From CAADGL01 sp964643885 (GTDB taxonomy: Bacteria; Planctomycetota; Phycisphaerae; UBA1845; Fen-1342): a DNA stretch of 64,000 nucleotides. The notes below the pieces were generated by a model, which saw nothing but the letters and a program-made list of their open reading frames with translations, did not search any database and was not told where the DNA came from. The stretch lies in NCBI GenBank assembly GCA_964643885.1, contig CAZXUI010000008.1:1-64000 (forward strand), given 5' to 3'. The translations under genes were made by a program, and so were the position numbers. This document shows, piece after piece, positions 7,340 through 16,255 of this stretch. Numbering within the stretch: position 1 is the stretch's first letter; every line of letters starts with the position of its first letter.

Positions 7340-8236
7340 TTATCGGCCGATGGGGCGGCAGACGGCCAGCCGCAGCGCGTCGTCGGCGGCGGAGATCGCG
7401 GGGGCGAGCCGGGCGGCTTCGTCCGCGGTCGCGGTCGGGATGAAGAGGGTGGACCCGGAGCCGGTCATGCGGACCGGGCGGGGCGAGAGCGGCTGGAGGC
7501 GAGCGCGGAGCGAGGCCAGGCGGGGCTCGACGGCGGCGGCCGCGGGCTCGAGCTCGTTGAAGGCCCAGGATGCGAGCTGGTCGGCCGTGATGGGACCGGC
7601 CCCGGCGGCCAGCGCGGGCAGGTCCTCGAATCCGTGTGGCGGCCAGACCGGGTTCGGATTCAGCTCGTCAAAGCGGGCGTACACGGCGGCGGTGGAGGTC
7701 GAGAAGGGGGGCATGATGAGGACGAAGTGAGCGGCGACGGCCGCGGGAAGGTCGGTCACCCGCTCGCCGCGGCCGCGGATGCGGCAGAGCGGAGCGTGGA
7801 GAAAGAGGGGGACATCGGAGCCGATCTCCGCGGCGAGTGCGGCCAGGTCCTTTCGCTCGATTCGCAGTGAGTAGAGGTCATTGAGCAGCCGCAGGGTGGC
7901 CGCCGCGTCGGAGCTGCCGCCGCCGAGTCCGGCGCCGGCCGGGATGCGCTTGACCAGCTCGATGTGCACGCCGAGCGGGCGGCCGGCGTGTCGCGCGAGC
8001 GATTCGGCGGCGCGGACGGCGAGGTTGCGGGCGTCGGCCGGGATGTGGGCGGCATTGCAGGTGAGGGTGATCCGGCCGTCGGATCGCGGGGAGACGCGAA
8101 TCTCGTCGCACAGGTCGATCTGCACGACGAGCGAGTCGAGCTCGTGGAAGCCGTCCGGGCGGCGCGGGCCGACGCGGAGGGTGAGATTGAGCTTGGCCGG
8201 GGCGCGGGCGGTGCGTCGTGCGGCCGGGGCGGTCAC
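7340..8236 (-). CDS. ispE: 4-diphosphocytidyl-2-C-methyl-D-erythritol kinase
   Basis: 298-residue GHMP-family kinase that phosphorylates the 2-hydroxyl of CDP-methylerythritol in the non-mevalonate isoprenoid pathway, in the cytosol. It shows the substrate-side N-terminal ARAPAKLNLTL, the ATP-binding glycine loop PAGAGLGGGSSDAA (residues ~99-112) and the C-terminal MTGSGSTLF element. Length is normal for IspE. The start is GTG at 8236, which overlaps the stop of the YjbQ gene by 4 bases (GTGA), so the two are translationally coupled. No other isoprenoid gene is in the window. Confidence 0.95.
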   Translation of the reverse strand: MTAPAARRTARAPAKLNLTLRVGPRRPDGFHELDSLVVQIDLCDEIRVSPRSDGRITLTCNAAHIPADARNLAVRAAESLARHAGRPLGVHIELVKRIPAGAGLGGGSSDAAATLRLLNDLYSLRIERKDLAALAAEIGSDVPLFLHAPLCRIRGRGERVTDLPAAVAAHFVLIMPPFSTSTAAVYARFDELNPNPVWPPHGFEDLPALAAGAGPITADQLASWAFNELEPAAAAVEPRLASLRARLQPLSPRPVRMTGSGSTLFIPTATADEAARLAPAISAADDALRLAVCRPIGR

Positions 8237-8652
8237 TGGCCGACCACCTGGATGATGATCTCGCGCTTTCGCGGGCGGGTGTCGAAGTCGATCAGGACGA
8301 TCTGCTGCCAGGTTCCGAGCGGCATGCGGCCGTCGACGAGCGGGAGTGTGACGGAGGGGCCGATCAGGGACGCGCGGACGTGCGCGTGGCCGTTGTCATC
8401 GTGCCAGGTGAGCTCGTGCTGGTAGTGGATGTTGTCGGGCGCGATGCGTTCGAAGAAGGCCTTGAGGTCGTGGTTGACGAGTCCGGGCTCGGCTTCGGTG
8501 GTGGTCAGGGCGGCGGTCGAGCCGACGACGAAGACACAGACGATGCCGCTTCGCAGGCTGCATTCGGCCAGGCGGGCCGCGACCTGTGGCGTGATGTCGA
8601 TCACCTGCGTGTGGCCGGCGGTCGAGACGGTCAGGCGGGCGGAATGAGTCAT
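8233..8652 (-). CDS. YjbQ family protein (UPF0047, secondary thiamine-phosphate synthase type)
   Basis: 139 residues covering the whole UPF0047/YjbQ fold, ending with the family hallmark DGRMPLGTWQQIVLIDFD. The His-rich segment NIHYQHELTWHDDNGHAHVR likely forms the metal or phosphate site. Some members have weak thiamine-phosphate synthase activity, but the physiological role is unsettled. The ATG at 8652 matches family starts; the much longer open frame upstream is antisense to the acyl-CoA dehydrogenase gene. Four-base overlap with ispE downstream. Confidence 0.9.
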   Translation of the reverse strand: MTHSARLTVSTAGHTQVIDITPQVAARLAECSLRSGIVCVFVVGSTAALTTTEAEPGLVNHDLKAFFERIAPDNIHYQHELTWHDDNGHAHVRASLIGPSVTLPLVDGRMPLGTWQQIVLIDFDTRPRKREIIIQVVGQ

Positions 8653-8790
8653 TCGGCGGTCTCCTGTCGGCGTCGGAACCGGGACGACTTCCCGGGGCGC
8701 GGCGGTTAGAATTGTAATTAGCGGGTCGCGTTGCGGCATCCGGGTGCGCGGGTTTGTGGGCTGCGGGCCTCGAAACGGAGAGCGAACGAG

Positions 8791-9945
8791 ATGGTGCAGA
8801 TGCTCTCGGATGATCAGAAGCTGCTGGTTCAGGCCGTGCGGGACTTCGCGCGGGCGGAGCTGGTGGAGCGCGACCGCGAGTGGGACCGTACGGAGAGCAG
8901 TTGCTGCACGGAGCTGGGCGCTCTGTACGAGATGGGGCTGATGGGGCTGCGCGTTCCGGAGGAGCAAGGGGGCCTGGACTGCTCGATGCTGACCTATGGG
9001 CACATCATCCGGGAGCTGGCCGCGGCGTCGGCGTCGGTGGCCGTGACGGTCAGCGTTCACACGATGGTATCGGAGATCATCCGCACATTCGCCGGGCCGG
9101 GGCTGCGGGATGAGCTGCTGTCGCAGCTCGTGGCGCCCGGGAACCTGTCTGCGTTCGCGGTTTCCGAGCCGAATTCCGGCAGCGATCCGGGCTCTGCCAG
9201 GACTCGGGCGGTGAAGGTCGACGGTGGCTGGCGGCTGAGCGGCTCGAAGATGTGGGTCACGAACGGGCTGACGGGGCGGTGGTTCGTCGTGCTGGCGCGG
9301 ACGGGCGACAGCGGCACGCACCACGATCTGAGCATGCTGCTGCTGGATGCGCAGCAGGAGGGGGTCAGGCGGAATCCGATTCACGGGAAGATGGGCATTC
9401 GCGGCTCGGAGACGGCGGAGATGAGCCTGGAGGATGCCTTCGTGCCGGAGGAGAACCTGCTCGGCGAGCCGGGTTCGGGCATGCGCGTGTCGCTGGCGGC
9501 GCTGGACGGCGGGCGGATCGGGATCGCCTCGCAGGCGGCGGGAATCGCGGCGGCGTGCCTGGAGCTGATGGCGACGTACAGCTCGCAGCGCGAGCAGTTC
9601 GGCCAGCCGATCGCCAGCTTTCAGGCGATTCAGTGGATGCTGGCGGACAGTTTCACCGAGCTGAGCGCGGCGCAGGCACTGATCGACCGGGCGGCGAGGC
9701 TCAAGGACGAGGGGCGGCCCTACACGTGCGAGGCGAGCATGGCCAAGCTCTTCGCGAGCGAGGCGGCGTGGCGCATCGCGGACCGGGCGGTGCAGGTGCA
9801 CGGCGGATACGGGTTCGTGAATGAGTTTCGAGTCGAGCAGCTTTATCGCGACGCCCGGATCACGCGCATCTACGAGGGGACGAGCGAGATTCAGCGGCAC
9901 GTGATCGCGCGTGAGCTGCTGCGGGACGGGTATTCGGCGACGTAG
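8791..9945 (+). CDS. Acyl-CoA dehydrogenase
   Basis: 384 residues, full-length flavoprotein of the acyl-CoA dehydrogenase family. It oxidises a short- or medium-chain or branched acyl-CoA to the enoyl-CoA and passes electrons to ETF. Visible marks are AFAVSEPNSGSDPGS and GSKMWVTNG (FAD contacts), YSSQREQFGQPIASFQ, QVHGGYGF, and IYEGTSEIQR near the C-terminus, where Glu362 is the catalytic base position. The ATG at 8791 is preferred over a TTG 60 bases upstream because GGAG lies 10 bases before it and MVQMLSDDQKLL aligns with family N-termini. Substrate cannot be told from sequence alone. Confidence 0.93.
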   Translation: MVQMLSDDQKLLVQAVRDFARAELVERDREWDRTESSCCTELGALYEMGLMGLRVPEEQGGLDCSMLTYGHIIRELAAASASVAVTVSVHTMVSEIIRTFAGPGLRDELLSQLVAPGNLSAFAVSEPNSGSDPGSARTRAVKVDGGWRLSGSKMWVTNGLTGRWFVVLARTGDSGTHHDLSMLLLDAQQEGVRRNPIHGKMGIRGSETAEMSLEDAFVPEENLLGEPGSGMRVSLAALDGGRIGIASQAAGIAAACLELMATYSSQREQFGQPIASFQAIQWMLADSFTELSAAQALIDRAARLKDEGRPYTCEASMAKLFASEAAWRIADRAVQVHGGYGFVNEFRVEQLYRDARITRIYEGTSEIQRHVIARELLRDGYSAT

Positions 9946-9982
9946 GGTGCGTGCGGGCTTTCGGGGGGCGAGGCGGCGAGCG

Positions 9983-10831
9983 ATGGCGGAAGGCGCGGCG
10001 AGCGCGGCAGGGGGCTCGGGCAGGGAGTATGTGCTCGGCGTCAACGACGCGGAGCTCGAGCGGCTGGGTCTTCAGCACAGGTTGTGGGGCGCGCAGGCGT
10101 ACGTGATCTGGGAGCGGGCGGGTTTCCGCGCCGGGCAGACGATTCTGGATGTCGGCTGCGGGCCGGGCTTCGCCGCGTTCGACCTGGCGGCGCTGGTCGG
10201 GCCGGCCGGGCGGGTGATCGCCGTCGATGAGGCGGCGCGGTTTCTGCATCACATCCAGCAGCAGTGCCACGCGCGGGGAGTGACGAACATCGAGGTGCAT
10301 CCGGCGGATGTGCAGCATCTGAGCCTGCCGGCCGAGTCGGTCGACGGCGCGTACGCGCGCTGGGTGCTGTGTTTCGTGCGGGACCCGGCGGCGGTGGTTC
10401 GGGCGGTGGCGGCGGCGCTTCGGCCGGGCGGGATATTTGCGGTCCAGGATTACTTCAATTACACGGCTCTGTCGCTGGCGCCGCGGAGCGAGGCGTTCGA
10501 CCGGATCATCGACGGGGTGAATCGGAGCTGGCGGGCGCGCGGCGGCGATCCGGACGTGGTCGGCCGGCTGCCGGCGCTGATGGACGCCTGCGGGCTGCGG
10601 GTGCGGGAGATCCGGCCGATCCTGCGTACGGCGCGGCCGGCGGATCCGCTCTGGCAGTGGCCGACGTCGTTTTTCCGCAATTTCGTGCCGGCGCTGGTTC
10701 GCGACGGATTCGTGACGGAGTCGGAGGCGCGGGCGTTCGAGGGCGAGTGGGCGGCCCGGAGCGCGGACCCGCACACGTTTTTCCAGACGCCGCCCGTGTT
10801 CGACGTGATCGCGGAGAAGGTGGGGGATTGA
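9983..10831 (+). CDS. SAM-dependent class I methyltransferase
   Basis: 282 residues. The SAM-binding motif I is ILDVGCGPGFAAFDLA, followed by an acidic motif II (VIAVDEAARF), motif post-I IEVHPADVQHLSLP and RPGGIFAVQDYF. This is the Methyltransf_11/25 type seen in small-molecule methyltransferases; the acceptor is unknown. The ATG at 9983 lies 38 bp after the acyl-CoA dehydrogenase stop on the same strand, so the two may be co-transcribed. A longer frame from 9911 would overlap the previous gene and adds only Arg-rich sequence. Confidence 0.85.
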   Translation: MAEGAASAAGGSGREYVLGVNDAELERLGLQHRLWGAQAYVIWERAGFRAGQTILDVGCGPGFAAFDLAALVGPAGRVIAVDEAARFLHHIQQQCHARGVTNIEVHPADVQHLSLPAESVDGAYARWVLCFVRDPAAVVRAVAAALRPGGIFAVQDYFNYTALSLAPRSEAFDRIIDGVNRSWRARGGDPDVVGRLPALMDACGLRVREIRPILRTARPADPLWQWPTSFFRNFVPALVRDGFVTESEARAFEGEWAARSADPHTFFQTPPVFDVIAEKVGD

Positions 10832-10902
10832 GCCGGCGCGGGGGCGGGGGTTGCGAGCGGATCACGGGCGGCGGCGCTTTCCGAGGGGCGCGTGGCCTCA
10901 TT

Positions 10903-10952
10903 GCACTGCTCAAGAGCAGTGGCGCCCATGCGCACGGCTCAGGAGCAGTGGC
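10903..10952. repeat. Two 21-bp hairpin repeats across a gene end
   Basis: Two copies, 10903-10923 and 10932-10952, 29 bp apart. The first has a perfect 8-bp stem CACTGCTC/GAGCAGTG with an AA loop; the second differs at two positions. On the - strand the repeat supplies the last residues and the TGA stop of the methyltransferase gene that ends at 10910. Confidence 0.85.
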
Positions 10953-11674
10953 ACCCTCGCGATGATTCCGGCGTAGCATGGAGGGAAGCGAAAGCGGCCG
11001 TAGCCGCGGACGATCCGCACGGTAAAGCCGAGGGAGCGCAGCATCGCGGCCAGGTCCGAGGCGCGGTAGAGCCGGAGGCGGTGCAGCTCGCGCCGGCGGC
11101 GAAAGTTTCGCCCGACGCGGCGGAAGGTCGTGATCTCGCGCGTCAGCAGGTGTCTGCGGTCTTCCGTGACGCGCACTAGCACGGCCCAGTCGTCGCCTTC
11201 GCGATGGCGAAGCGGCGGACCGCCGGTTCGGCCGCGGCCGGGCTCGGCGATGTCGAAGATGAGAACGCCGCCCGGCCGGAGGGCGGCGCGGATGCTCGAG
11301 AACAGCGTTCGCAGCCTCGTCGTCCCCCCGTCGCCGTCGAAGAGATAATTGAAGCACTCACCTAGCGAGGTGATCGCATCGCAGCGTGGAAGCTCCATCC
11401 GCAGGAACGAGCCGCGGATGAAGCGGGCGGCCGGGACGCGGCGCCGCGCGCGGCGGATCATGGCCGGCGAGATGTCGACGCCCGTGACCTGGTAGCCCGC
11501 GGCGGTCAGCGTCTCGGCCCATTGGCCGGCGCCGCAGCCGAGATCGAGGACGCGGCCGGTTCGGATGCTCGCGCGGCGCAGCAGCCTGAGCAGTTCCGGC
11601 GCCGCCTGGCGAATGAAGTCGGTGTGTCCGACGTCGTGGATGTAGGCCAGATCGTCAGCGTAGGGCGGCCGCAT
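10910..11674 (-). CDS. SAM-dependent class I methyltransferase, C-terminus formed by a hairpin repeat
   Basis: 254 residues. Motif I is VLDLGCGAGQWAETL, motif II VTGVDISPAMI, and motif IV is degenerate in the ELPRCDAITSLGECFNYL region, which resembles small-molecule methyltransferases with a 'S(L)xxxFNYL' element. Acceptor unknown. The last ~14 residues (PLLLSRAHGRHCS) and the TGA are encoded by two copies of a 21-bp hairpin repeat, so the natural C-terminus has probably been replaced. The gene converges with the preceding methyltransferase gene, with 78 bp between stops. Confidence 0.82.
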   Translation of the reverse strand: MRPPYADDLAYIHDVGHTDFIRQAAPELLRLLRRASIRTGRVLDLGCGAGQWAETLTAAGYQVTGVDISPAMIRRARRRVPAARFIRGSFLRMELPRCDAITSLGECFNYLFDGDGGTTRLRTLFSSIRAALRPGGVLIFDIAEPGRGRTGGPPLRHREGDDWAVLVRVTEDRRHLLTREITTFRRVGRNFRRRRELHRLRLYRASDLAAMLRSLGFTVRIVRGYGRFRFPPCYAGIIARVPLLLSRAHGRHCS

Positions 11675-11755
11675 GAGTGCGGATGATAGAGCCGGCCGCG
11701 GCGGGACGCGCCCGCCGCGGCTCGAGTGGACTGTGGCCGCGCGGAATCGCGGCGG

Positions 11756-12730
11756 CTACTTGTTCGGATCGAAGTCGAAGGAGATGACGCGCTCGCAGCG
11801 GATCAGGAGGATTTCCTCCAGCGGTGCATCGCGCGAGTCCGTCTCGACTTCGCCGATATCGTCGACCACGCTCATGCCGGAAACGACGCGGCCGAAGACC
11901 GTGTAGCCCGGCAGTGTCAGGCCGTTGGGGTCTTCGCGGGGGTTGAGGCGGTCGTTGTCGACGAGGTTGAAATAGAACTGCGAGGTGGCCGAGTCGGCCG
12001 GAGCCTGGCGGGCCATGGCGATGGTGCCGCGGTCGTTTCGCAGGCCGGAGCTGGCCGCCTCGTTGACGATCGAGTCGCGCGTTTCCTTCAGCTCCATGCC
12101 CGGCGAGAAACCGCCGCCCTGGACGACGAAGTCGGGCACGACACGGTGGAAGATCGTGTTGTTGTAGAAGCCGTCATCGACGTACTGGAGGAAGTTGGCG
12201 ACCGTGATCGGCGCGCGCGAGGGATAGAGCTCGACGATGATCTCGCCCATGCTGGTAACCATGCGGACGCGGACGTCCTCGTCGCCCGGATCGGGCGTTT
12301 CGCCATCCTCGTCGCCGCCACCGCCGCCGGAGAAGTCGGGCGCGACATAGTCGGGATCGGCGAGGACGAGCACCTCGACGGTCGAGCTGCGGGTCTCGCC
12401 CGCAGCGTTGCGAACGTCGACCCGGAAGACGAGCCGCTGGTCGCTCGGCAGAGAGGGAGCCACGAAGCGGACGACGGCCTCGCCGGCGCCTTCGAGCTCG
12501 ACCAGCCGGCCGGAGACCTGGAACCACTGGTAGGTGACCGGTCCGGCGTCTTCATTGACGCTCGCGGAAAGCTCGATCGTCTGACCGGCGGTGCTCTCCT
12601 GAGGCGCGGTTGCGGTCGCCTCGAGCACGGCCGTCATGGAACCGTCGCCGGGGATGCCCGTACCGACGCAGCCGCCGAAACTCATCAACCCCGCGACCAG
12701 CGCGAGGGACAGATACTTTCGCCACAGCAT
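11756..12730 (-). CDS. Lipoprotein cyclophilin-type peptidyl-prolyl cis-trans isomerase with Ig-like N-terminal domain
   Basis: 324 residues. A signal peptide ends in a lipobox, FGGC (Cys21), so the protein is lipid-anchored outside the cytoplasmic membrane. Residues ~30-130 look like a PKD/Ig-like beta domain (TYQWFQVSGRLVELEGAG), then an acidic Gly-rich linker. Residues ~155-320 are a cyclophilin: MGEIIVELYPSRAPITVANF, FHRVVPDFVVQGG, ATSQFYFNLVDN and GYTVFGRVVSGMSVVDDI. The Arg and Phe of FHRVVPDFVVQGG are the usual active-site residues. The ATG at 12730 is chosen over a GTG 30 bases upstream because GGAGG lies 9 bases before it. Confidence 0.9.
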   Translation of the reverse strand: MLWRKYLSLALVAGLMSFGGCVGTGIPGDGSMTAVLEATATAPQESTAGQTIELSASVNEDAGPVTYQWFQVSGRLVELEGAGEAVVRFVAPSLPSDQRLVFRVDVRNAAGETRSSTVEVLVLADPDYVAPDFSGGGGGDEDGETPDPGDEDVRVRMVTSMGEIIVELYPSRAPITVANFLQYVDDGFYNNTIFHRVVPDFVVQGGGFSPGMELKETRDSIVNEAASSGLRNDRGTIAMARQAPADSATSQFYFNLVDNDRLNPREDPNGLTLPGYTVFGRVVSGMSVVDDIGEVETDSRDAPLEEILLIRCERVISFDFDPNK

Positions 12731-12871
12731 GAGCACACGCCTCCGGAACCTGAACTGCACTGGAGATTCGCCGCCCCTGCGAACGAGGCAGACATGCTCC
12801 CGACCCAGTCATTGTACGTCGGCGATTCAAGCCCCCGCAACTGAAGCTGCCTGCGGCCGGGCGAAGGTCCG

Positions 12872-13087
12872 CTAATCGCGATCCTGGTACTCTTCGAGCC
12901 AGGCCATCTGGATCGCTTCCAGTTTCGGTTCGCTGCTGGCCTTAGGATCGTCCTCGAACTGCTCCAGCTCGCATATCCAGCGGTGCAGGTCGGTGAATCG
13001 GACAGTGAGCGGGTCCAGGTCCGGGAACTTCTCGTGCAGGAGGATGCCGATGTCCTCGGCGTCGGACCAGGTGAGCTTGCGGGGCAT
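12872..13087 (-). CDS. iscX: Fe-S cluster assembly protein IscX
   Basis: 71 residues, a complete IscX (YfhJ): LTWSDAEDIGILLHEKFPDLDP, RFTDLHRWICELEQFEDDP and the terminal MAWLEEYQ match the family. IscX is a small acidic protein that binds IscS and iron and modulates Fe-S cluster assembly. The ATG at 13087 has AAGGAG at 7 nt. It is an orphan here: no iscS, iscU or hscA is nearby. Codon use matches the neighbours. Confidence 0.9.
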   Translation of the reverse strand: MPRKLTWSDAEDIGILLHEKFPDLDPLTVRFTDLHRWICELEQFEDDPKASSEPKLEAIQMAWLEEYQDRD

Positions 13088-13228
13088 GGGCGCGTCTCCT
13101 TCGCCGCGGCCAGGGTGCCGGCCGGGGCGGCGGTCTAGAATCCTTCGTGCGGCCGGAGCGGCGACGATTCGCGTTGGATGCGTCGCGGCACGGTCCGGCT
13201 CATGGTATCCGCTTGCGGGAGGTGTGCG

Positions 13229-13651
13229 ATGATCCGCAGCGTGGTTCTGGTGTTGATCCTGGTGGTGGCCGGGCTCTTCGGCTGGTTCTACGTCCGCAGC
13301 GACTCGACGCAGGACAGCGGGCGGCGGGCGCGGGATGCGGCCGGCGAGATCGGCGACGTGGTGATGGACAAGGGGATGGCGGGGCTGGTGCATGCGCGGC
13401 TGGTGACGAAGCTGGGGTACGAGTCGGCGGCGTTTCTGCACGTGTATCACGACGACGGGCGCGTGATCGTGTATGGGCTGCTGCCGGAGACAGTTGATCC
13501 GCAGGTCGTCATCGAAGAGGTGTCGTCGACGCCCGGTGTGAAGGCGGTGGAGTTGCTGGTTCAGCCGCGGCCGGCGGGGATGGTCAGCGTGATTTCGCGG
13601 CCGGCGGCGGGAGAGCCGGGCGGCGAGGGGGGTGGGGAGCGGTCGCCGTAG
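13229..13651 (+). CDS. Membrane-anchored BON-like protein
   Basis: 140 residues. One N-terminal membrane segment (MIRSVVLVLILVVAGLFGWFYV) is followed by an extracytoplasmic region. Residues ~50-115 have the BON-domain rhythm: VHARLVTKLG, then VIVYGLLPETVDPQVVIEEVSSTPGVKAVELLV, where a charged V-x-G-x-V strand is followed by a helix and 'PGVxxV'. BON domains bind membranes or other proteins; this member is divergent. The ATG at 13229 is supported by GGGAGG 6 bases before it. The tail is Gly/Glu-rich. Confidence 0.65.
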   Translation: MIRSVVLVLILVVAGLFGWFYVRSDSTQDSGRRARDAAGEIGDVVMDKGMAGLVHARLVTKLGYESAAFLHVYHDDGRVIVYGLLPETVDPQVVIEEVSSTPGVKAVELLVQPRPAGMVSVISRPAAGEPGGEGGGERSP

Positions 13652-13736
13652 CATGGGTTCGCAGTCGGGGCGTGGCCGCGCGGGTTGAGGTCGCTGCGAG
13701 CTTGACGCTGGCACGGGAGGCGGGTCCAGTGGGGGC

Positions 13737-14777
13737 ATGAGTGCCGGGCCGAGAGAGGATCTCCAGGACGAGCAGCCGCTGCTACGCGTGGAGGAGGTGC
13801 GGACGCACTTTCGCGTCGCCGGCGGCGCTTACTCGGGTCGGTCGGCGGTTGTGCGGGCGGTGGATGGGGTATCGCTGCGGCTGGCGCGCGGGCGAGTGCT
13901 GGGGATCGTGGGGGAGAGCGGGTGTGGGAAAAGCACGCTGGCGCGGACGATCGTGCGGCTGGTGCCGGCGACGAGCGGGCGGGTCTGGTTAGACGGACAG
14001 GATGTGTTGGGGGCCAGCGGGCGCGATTTGCGGCGGCTGCGGCGGCGGATGCAGATGGTCTTTCAGGACCCGGCGGGGAGTCTGAATCCACGGCTGGATG
14101 TGGAAACGATCGTCGGCGAGGCGCTGGCGGTGCATGGCCTGGTTCGCGGGCGGCGGGAGCGGCGCGAACGCGTGGTCCGCGTGCTGGAGCGGGTGGGGCT
14201 GTCGGCGGGGGACCTGCCGCGCTATCCGCACGAGTTTTCCGGTGGACAGAAGCAGCGGATCGGGATTGCGCGGGCGCTGGTGCTCGATCCGGAGCTGGTG
14301 ATCTGCGACGAGCCGGTCTCGGCCCTGGATGTGTCGATCCAGTCGCAAATCCTGAACCTGCTGGCGGAGCTTCAGGCAGAGCGGTCGCTGACGCTGCTGA
14401 TCATCTCGCACAATCTCGCGGTCGTGCAGGTCGTCTGCGACGAAGTGGCGGTGATGTACCTGGGGCGCGTGGTCGAGACCGGGCCGGCGGCGGAGCTCTT
14501 CGCCCGGCCGCGGCATCCGTATACGCAGGCGCTGCTGGCGGCGGTGCCGGAGCCGGAGCCCGGGGCGGGGCGGGCGCTGCCGGTGCTGGGCGGTGAGCCG
14601 GCCAGTCCGCTGCGTGTTCCGGAGGGGTGCGCGTTTCACCCGCGGTGTGAGTACGCGGACGGGCGCTGCCGGTCGGAGAGGCCGGAGCTGCGGGTATTTG
14701 CGGCGGGCGGGGGTGCCGGGGTGCTCGTTGCGTGTCATCACGTGGAGCGGGTGGCGGCGGCTGCCGGTGTACGGTAG
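13737..14777 (+). CDS. Oligopeptide/dipeptide ABC transporter ATP-binding protein (OppF/DppF type)
   Basis: 346 residues. Walker A is GESGCGKST (59-67), the signature FSGGQKQRIGIARAL, and Walker B LVICDEPVSALD. The C-terminal oligopeptide-transporter extension with CAFHPRCEYADGRC is present; in some relatives these cysteines hold an Fe-S cluster. It would energise import of peptides or nickel across the inner membrane. No OppA, OppB, OppC or OppD gene is next to it: the upstream gene is unrelated and the downstream gene is a pseudopilin, so its permease must be elsewhere or the gene is an orphan. Confidence 0.9.
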   Translation: MSAGPREDLQDEQPLLRVEEVRTHFRVAGGAYSGRSAVVRAVDGVSLRLARGRVLGIVGESGCGKSTLARTIVRLVPATSGRVWLDGQDVLGASGRDLRRLRRRMQMVFQDPAGSLNPRLDVETIVGEALAVHGLVRGRRERRERVVRVLERVGLSAGDLPRYPHEFSGGQKQRIGIARALVLDPELVICDEPVSALDVSIQSQILNLLAELQAERSLTLLIISHNLAVVQVVCDEVAVMYLGRVVETGPAAELFARPRHPYTQALLAAVPEPEPGAGRALPVLGGEPASPLRVPEGCAFHPRCEYADGRCRSERPELRVFAAGGGAGVLVACHHVERVAAAAGVR

Positions 14778-14995
14778 GGGCTGGCGTCTGGAGGCCGGGG
14801 GGCTGACCGTGCGCGTTCCCGGACCGATTGATCCTGGGGCGATTGTGATCGTCCGATAAGTGGGTGAATGAGGGGCGGCGTCCGGCGGTTTTTGCGGATT
14901 GCGCTTGCCAAATGCGAAGCGAGCGGAGAAACTGACGTGGTTGAGCCTATCTGAGAGTCGGGCCAGAACCAGAAGTCGACCGGAGACGAGGTCCC

Positions 14996-15814
14996 ATGAA
15001 ACAGGCACGTCGAGCATTCACGCTCATCGAACTCCTTGTGGTTGTTGCGATTATCGCGCTTCTGATCAGCATCCTGCTGCCGTCGCTGGCGGCGGCGCGG
15101 GATCAGGCGAAGTCGGCGGTCTGCGCGGCGAACTTGAAGTCGCAGTCGCAGGCGATGGAGATGTACTTCCAGGAGAACAAGGATTACTTTCCTGGCGAAC
15201 ACGCGCAGCCGGGTCGATTCGGGTTCAATTCGTGGGCGCCTCGGCTTCGCCTGTATGCGAACCTCGTCAACGACATCTTCTGGTGCCCGTCGACCGACGT
15301 GAATCAGAAGTGGAATATGCCGTTTGATTACACTCCGCCGTCGAACTTCAATCCGGTCAGTCTCGGCTACCAGCCGGGAGAGCGTCCGCTGACGGGCGGC
15401 TCGACGTCGCGGCCGGAGTTTTTCTCCTACGGGTACAATGCAGGCGGGGTAGAGAGCCAGGACAACTCCTACGATCTGCCATACCTGGGTCTGGGCCTGC
15501 ACATCATTTGGCGCGGAGACGAAGGGCTGGGCGACCGCGCGATCTCTGAGAAGCCGCGCAACAAGTGTGCTCGCCCGGATGATCTGATCGTGATCGGCGA
15601 CAGCGTGGCGAACGGGATCTGGGACACGATCATTACGCCCGCCCGGCGCGATCAGAACAGTTGGCCCGGGCGTCGTCACAAAGACGGCTCGAACCTCATT
15701 TTCGGTGATATGTCGGTTCGGTGGCTGTCCTTCGAGAGCATGTTGGACCAAGAGGACTGGCTCATGCGGCGTTGGAACTCGGATTGGCAGCCTCACCGTG
15801 AGTTGTGGGAGTAG
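14996..15814 (+). CDS. Type II secretion/type IV pilin-like pseudopilin
   Basis: 272 residues. The N-terminus MKQARRAFTLIELLVVVAI has a class III prepilin signal with cleavage expected between Ala7 and Phe8 and the conserved Glu12, followed by a hydrophobic helix to about residue 30. The large C-terminal domain ends with GRRHKDGSNLIFGDMSVRWL, resembling the 'H-x9-DG' element common in planctomycete pseudopilins. Such proteins occur in very large families in planctomycetes, with mostly unknown roles. GGAG precedes the ATG. It is followed after 87 bp by a membrane zinc-ribbon protein, a recurrent pairing. Confidence 0.9.
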   Translation: MKQARRAFTLIELLVVVAIIALLISILLPSLAAARDQAKSAVCAANLKSQSQAMEMYFQENKDYFPGEHAQPGRFGFNSWAPRLRLYANLVNDIFWCPSTDVNQKWNMPFDYTPPSNFNPVSLGYQPGERPLTGGSTSRPEFFSYGYNAGGVESQDNSYDLPYLGLGLHIIWRGDEGLGDRAISEKPRNKCARPDDLIVIGDSVANGIWDTIITPARRDQNSWPGRRHKDGSNLIFGDMSVRWLSFESMLDQEDWLMRRWNSDWQPHRELWE

Positions 15815-15901
15815 ATTCCTGAACGTCGCCCTGCCGCATGACGTCGGCTCGGGATGCGCTGCGTCGAAGCGAAGAATGAGATCCGTAAAGCGCTGGCATT
15901 G

Positions 15902-16255
15902 ATGAATCAAACCATCAAAGTTTCCGTAGCGGTTGTGCTTCTGGCCGTGTCCGGGTTTTTTCTCTTCCGCTACATGACCAAGGAGGGGGGGCATACGTAC
16001 GTGGAGGCGTATCACTGGCTCTGCGCGGAGCCGAACTGCGGCGAGGGCTTCTCGCTGGCATACAAGGATCAGATGGCGCTTCAGAACGCCGGTGGCGCCA
16101 AGTGTCCAAAGTGCGGCTCGCCGAATGTCGAGCTGGCTTTTCAGTGCCCGCTTTGCGACGGTTATTACCTGCCGGTAGGGCACGCGACACAGCCGAAGAA
16201 CTGTCCGAAATGCGGTGGCTTGCTGCCGCTGCCGAAGTTTTCGTTCGACGATTAG
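15902..16255 (+). CDS. Membrane-anchored zinc-ribbon protein next to pseudopilin
   Basis: 117 residues. One membrane segment (VSVAVVLLAVSGFFLFRYM), then a domain with several cysteine pairs: CAEPNC, CPKCG, CPLC and CPKCG, consistent with two zinc ribbons facing outside the cytoplasm. The gene follows a pseudopilin on the same strand, so the proteins may act together at the cell surface; that is inference from position. ATG at 15902 is preferred because the membrane segment then follows MNQTIK directly; an ATG at 15854 in the same frame would add 16 residues. Family not recognised by name. Confidence 0.7.
   Translation: MNQTIKVSVAVVLLAVSGFFLFRYMTKEGGHTYVEAYHWLCAEPNCGEGFSLAYKDQMALQNAGGAKCPKCGSPNVELAFQCPLCDGYYLPVGHATQPKNCPKCGGLLPLPKFSFDD

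Noticed and set aside
8233..10044. 603-codon frame ending at the YjbQ stop
   Set aside because: Only the last 139 residues are a protein family; the rest is antisense to the acyl-CoA dehydrogenase gene.
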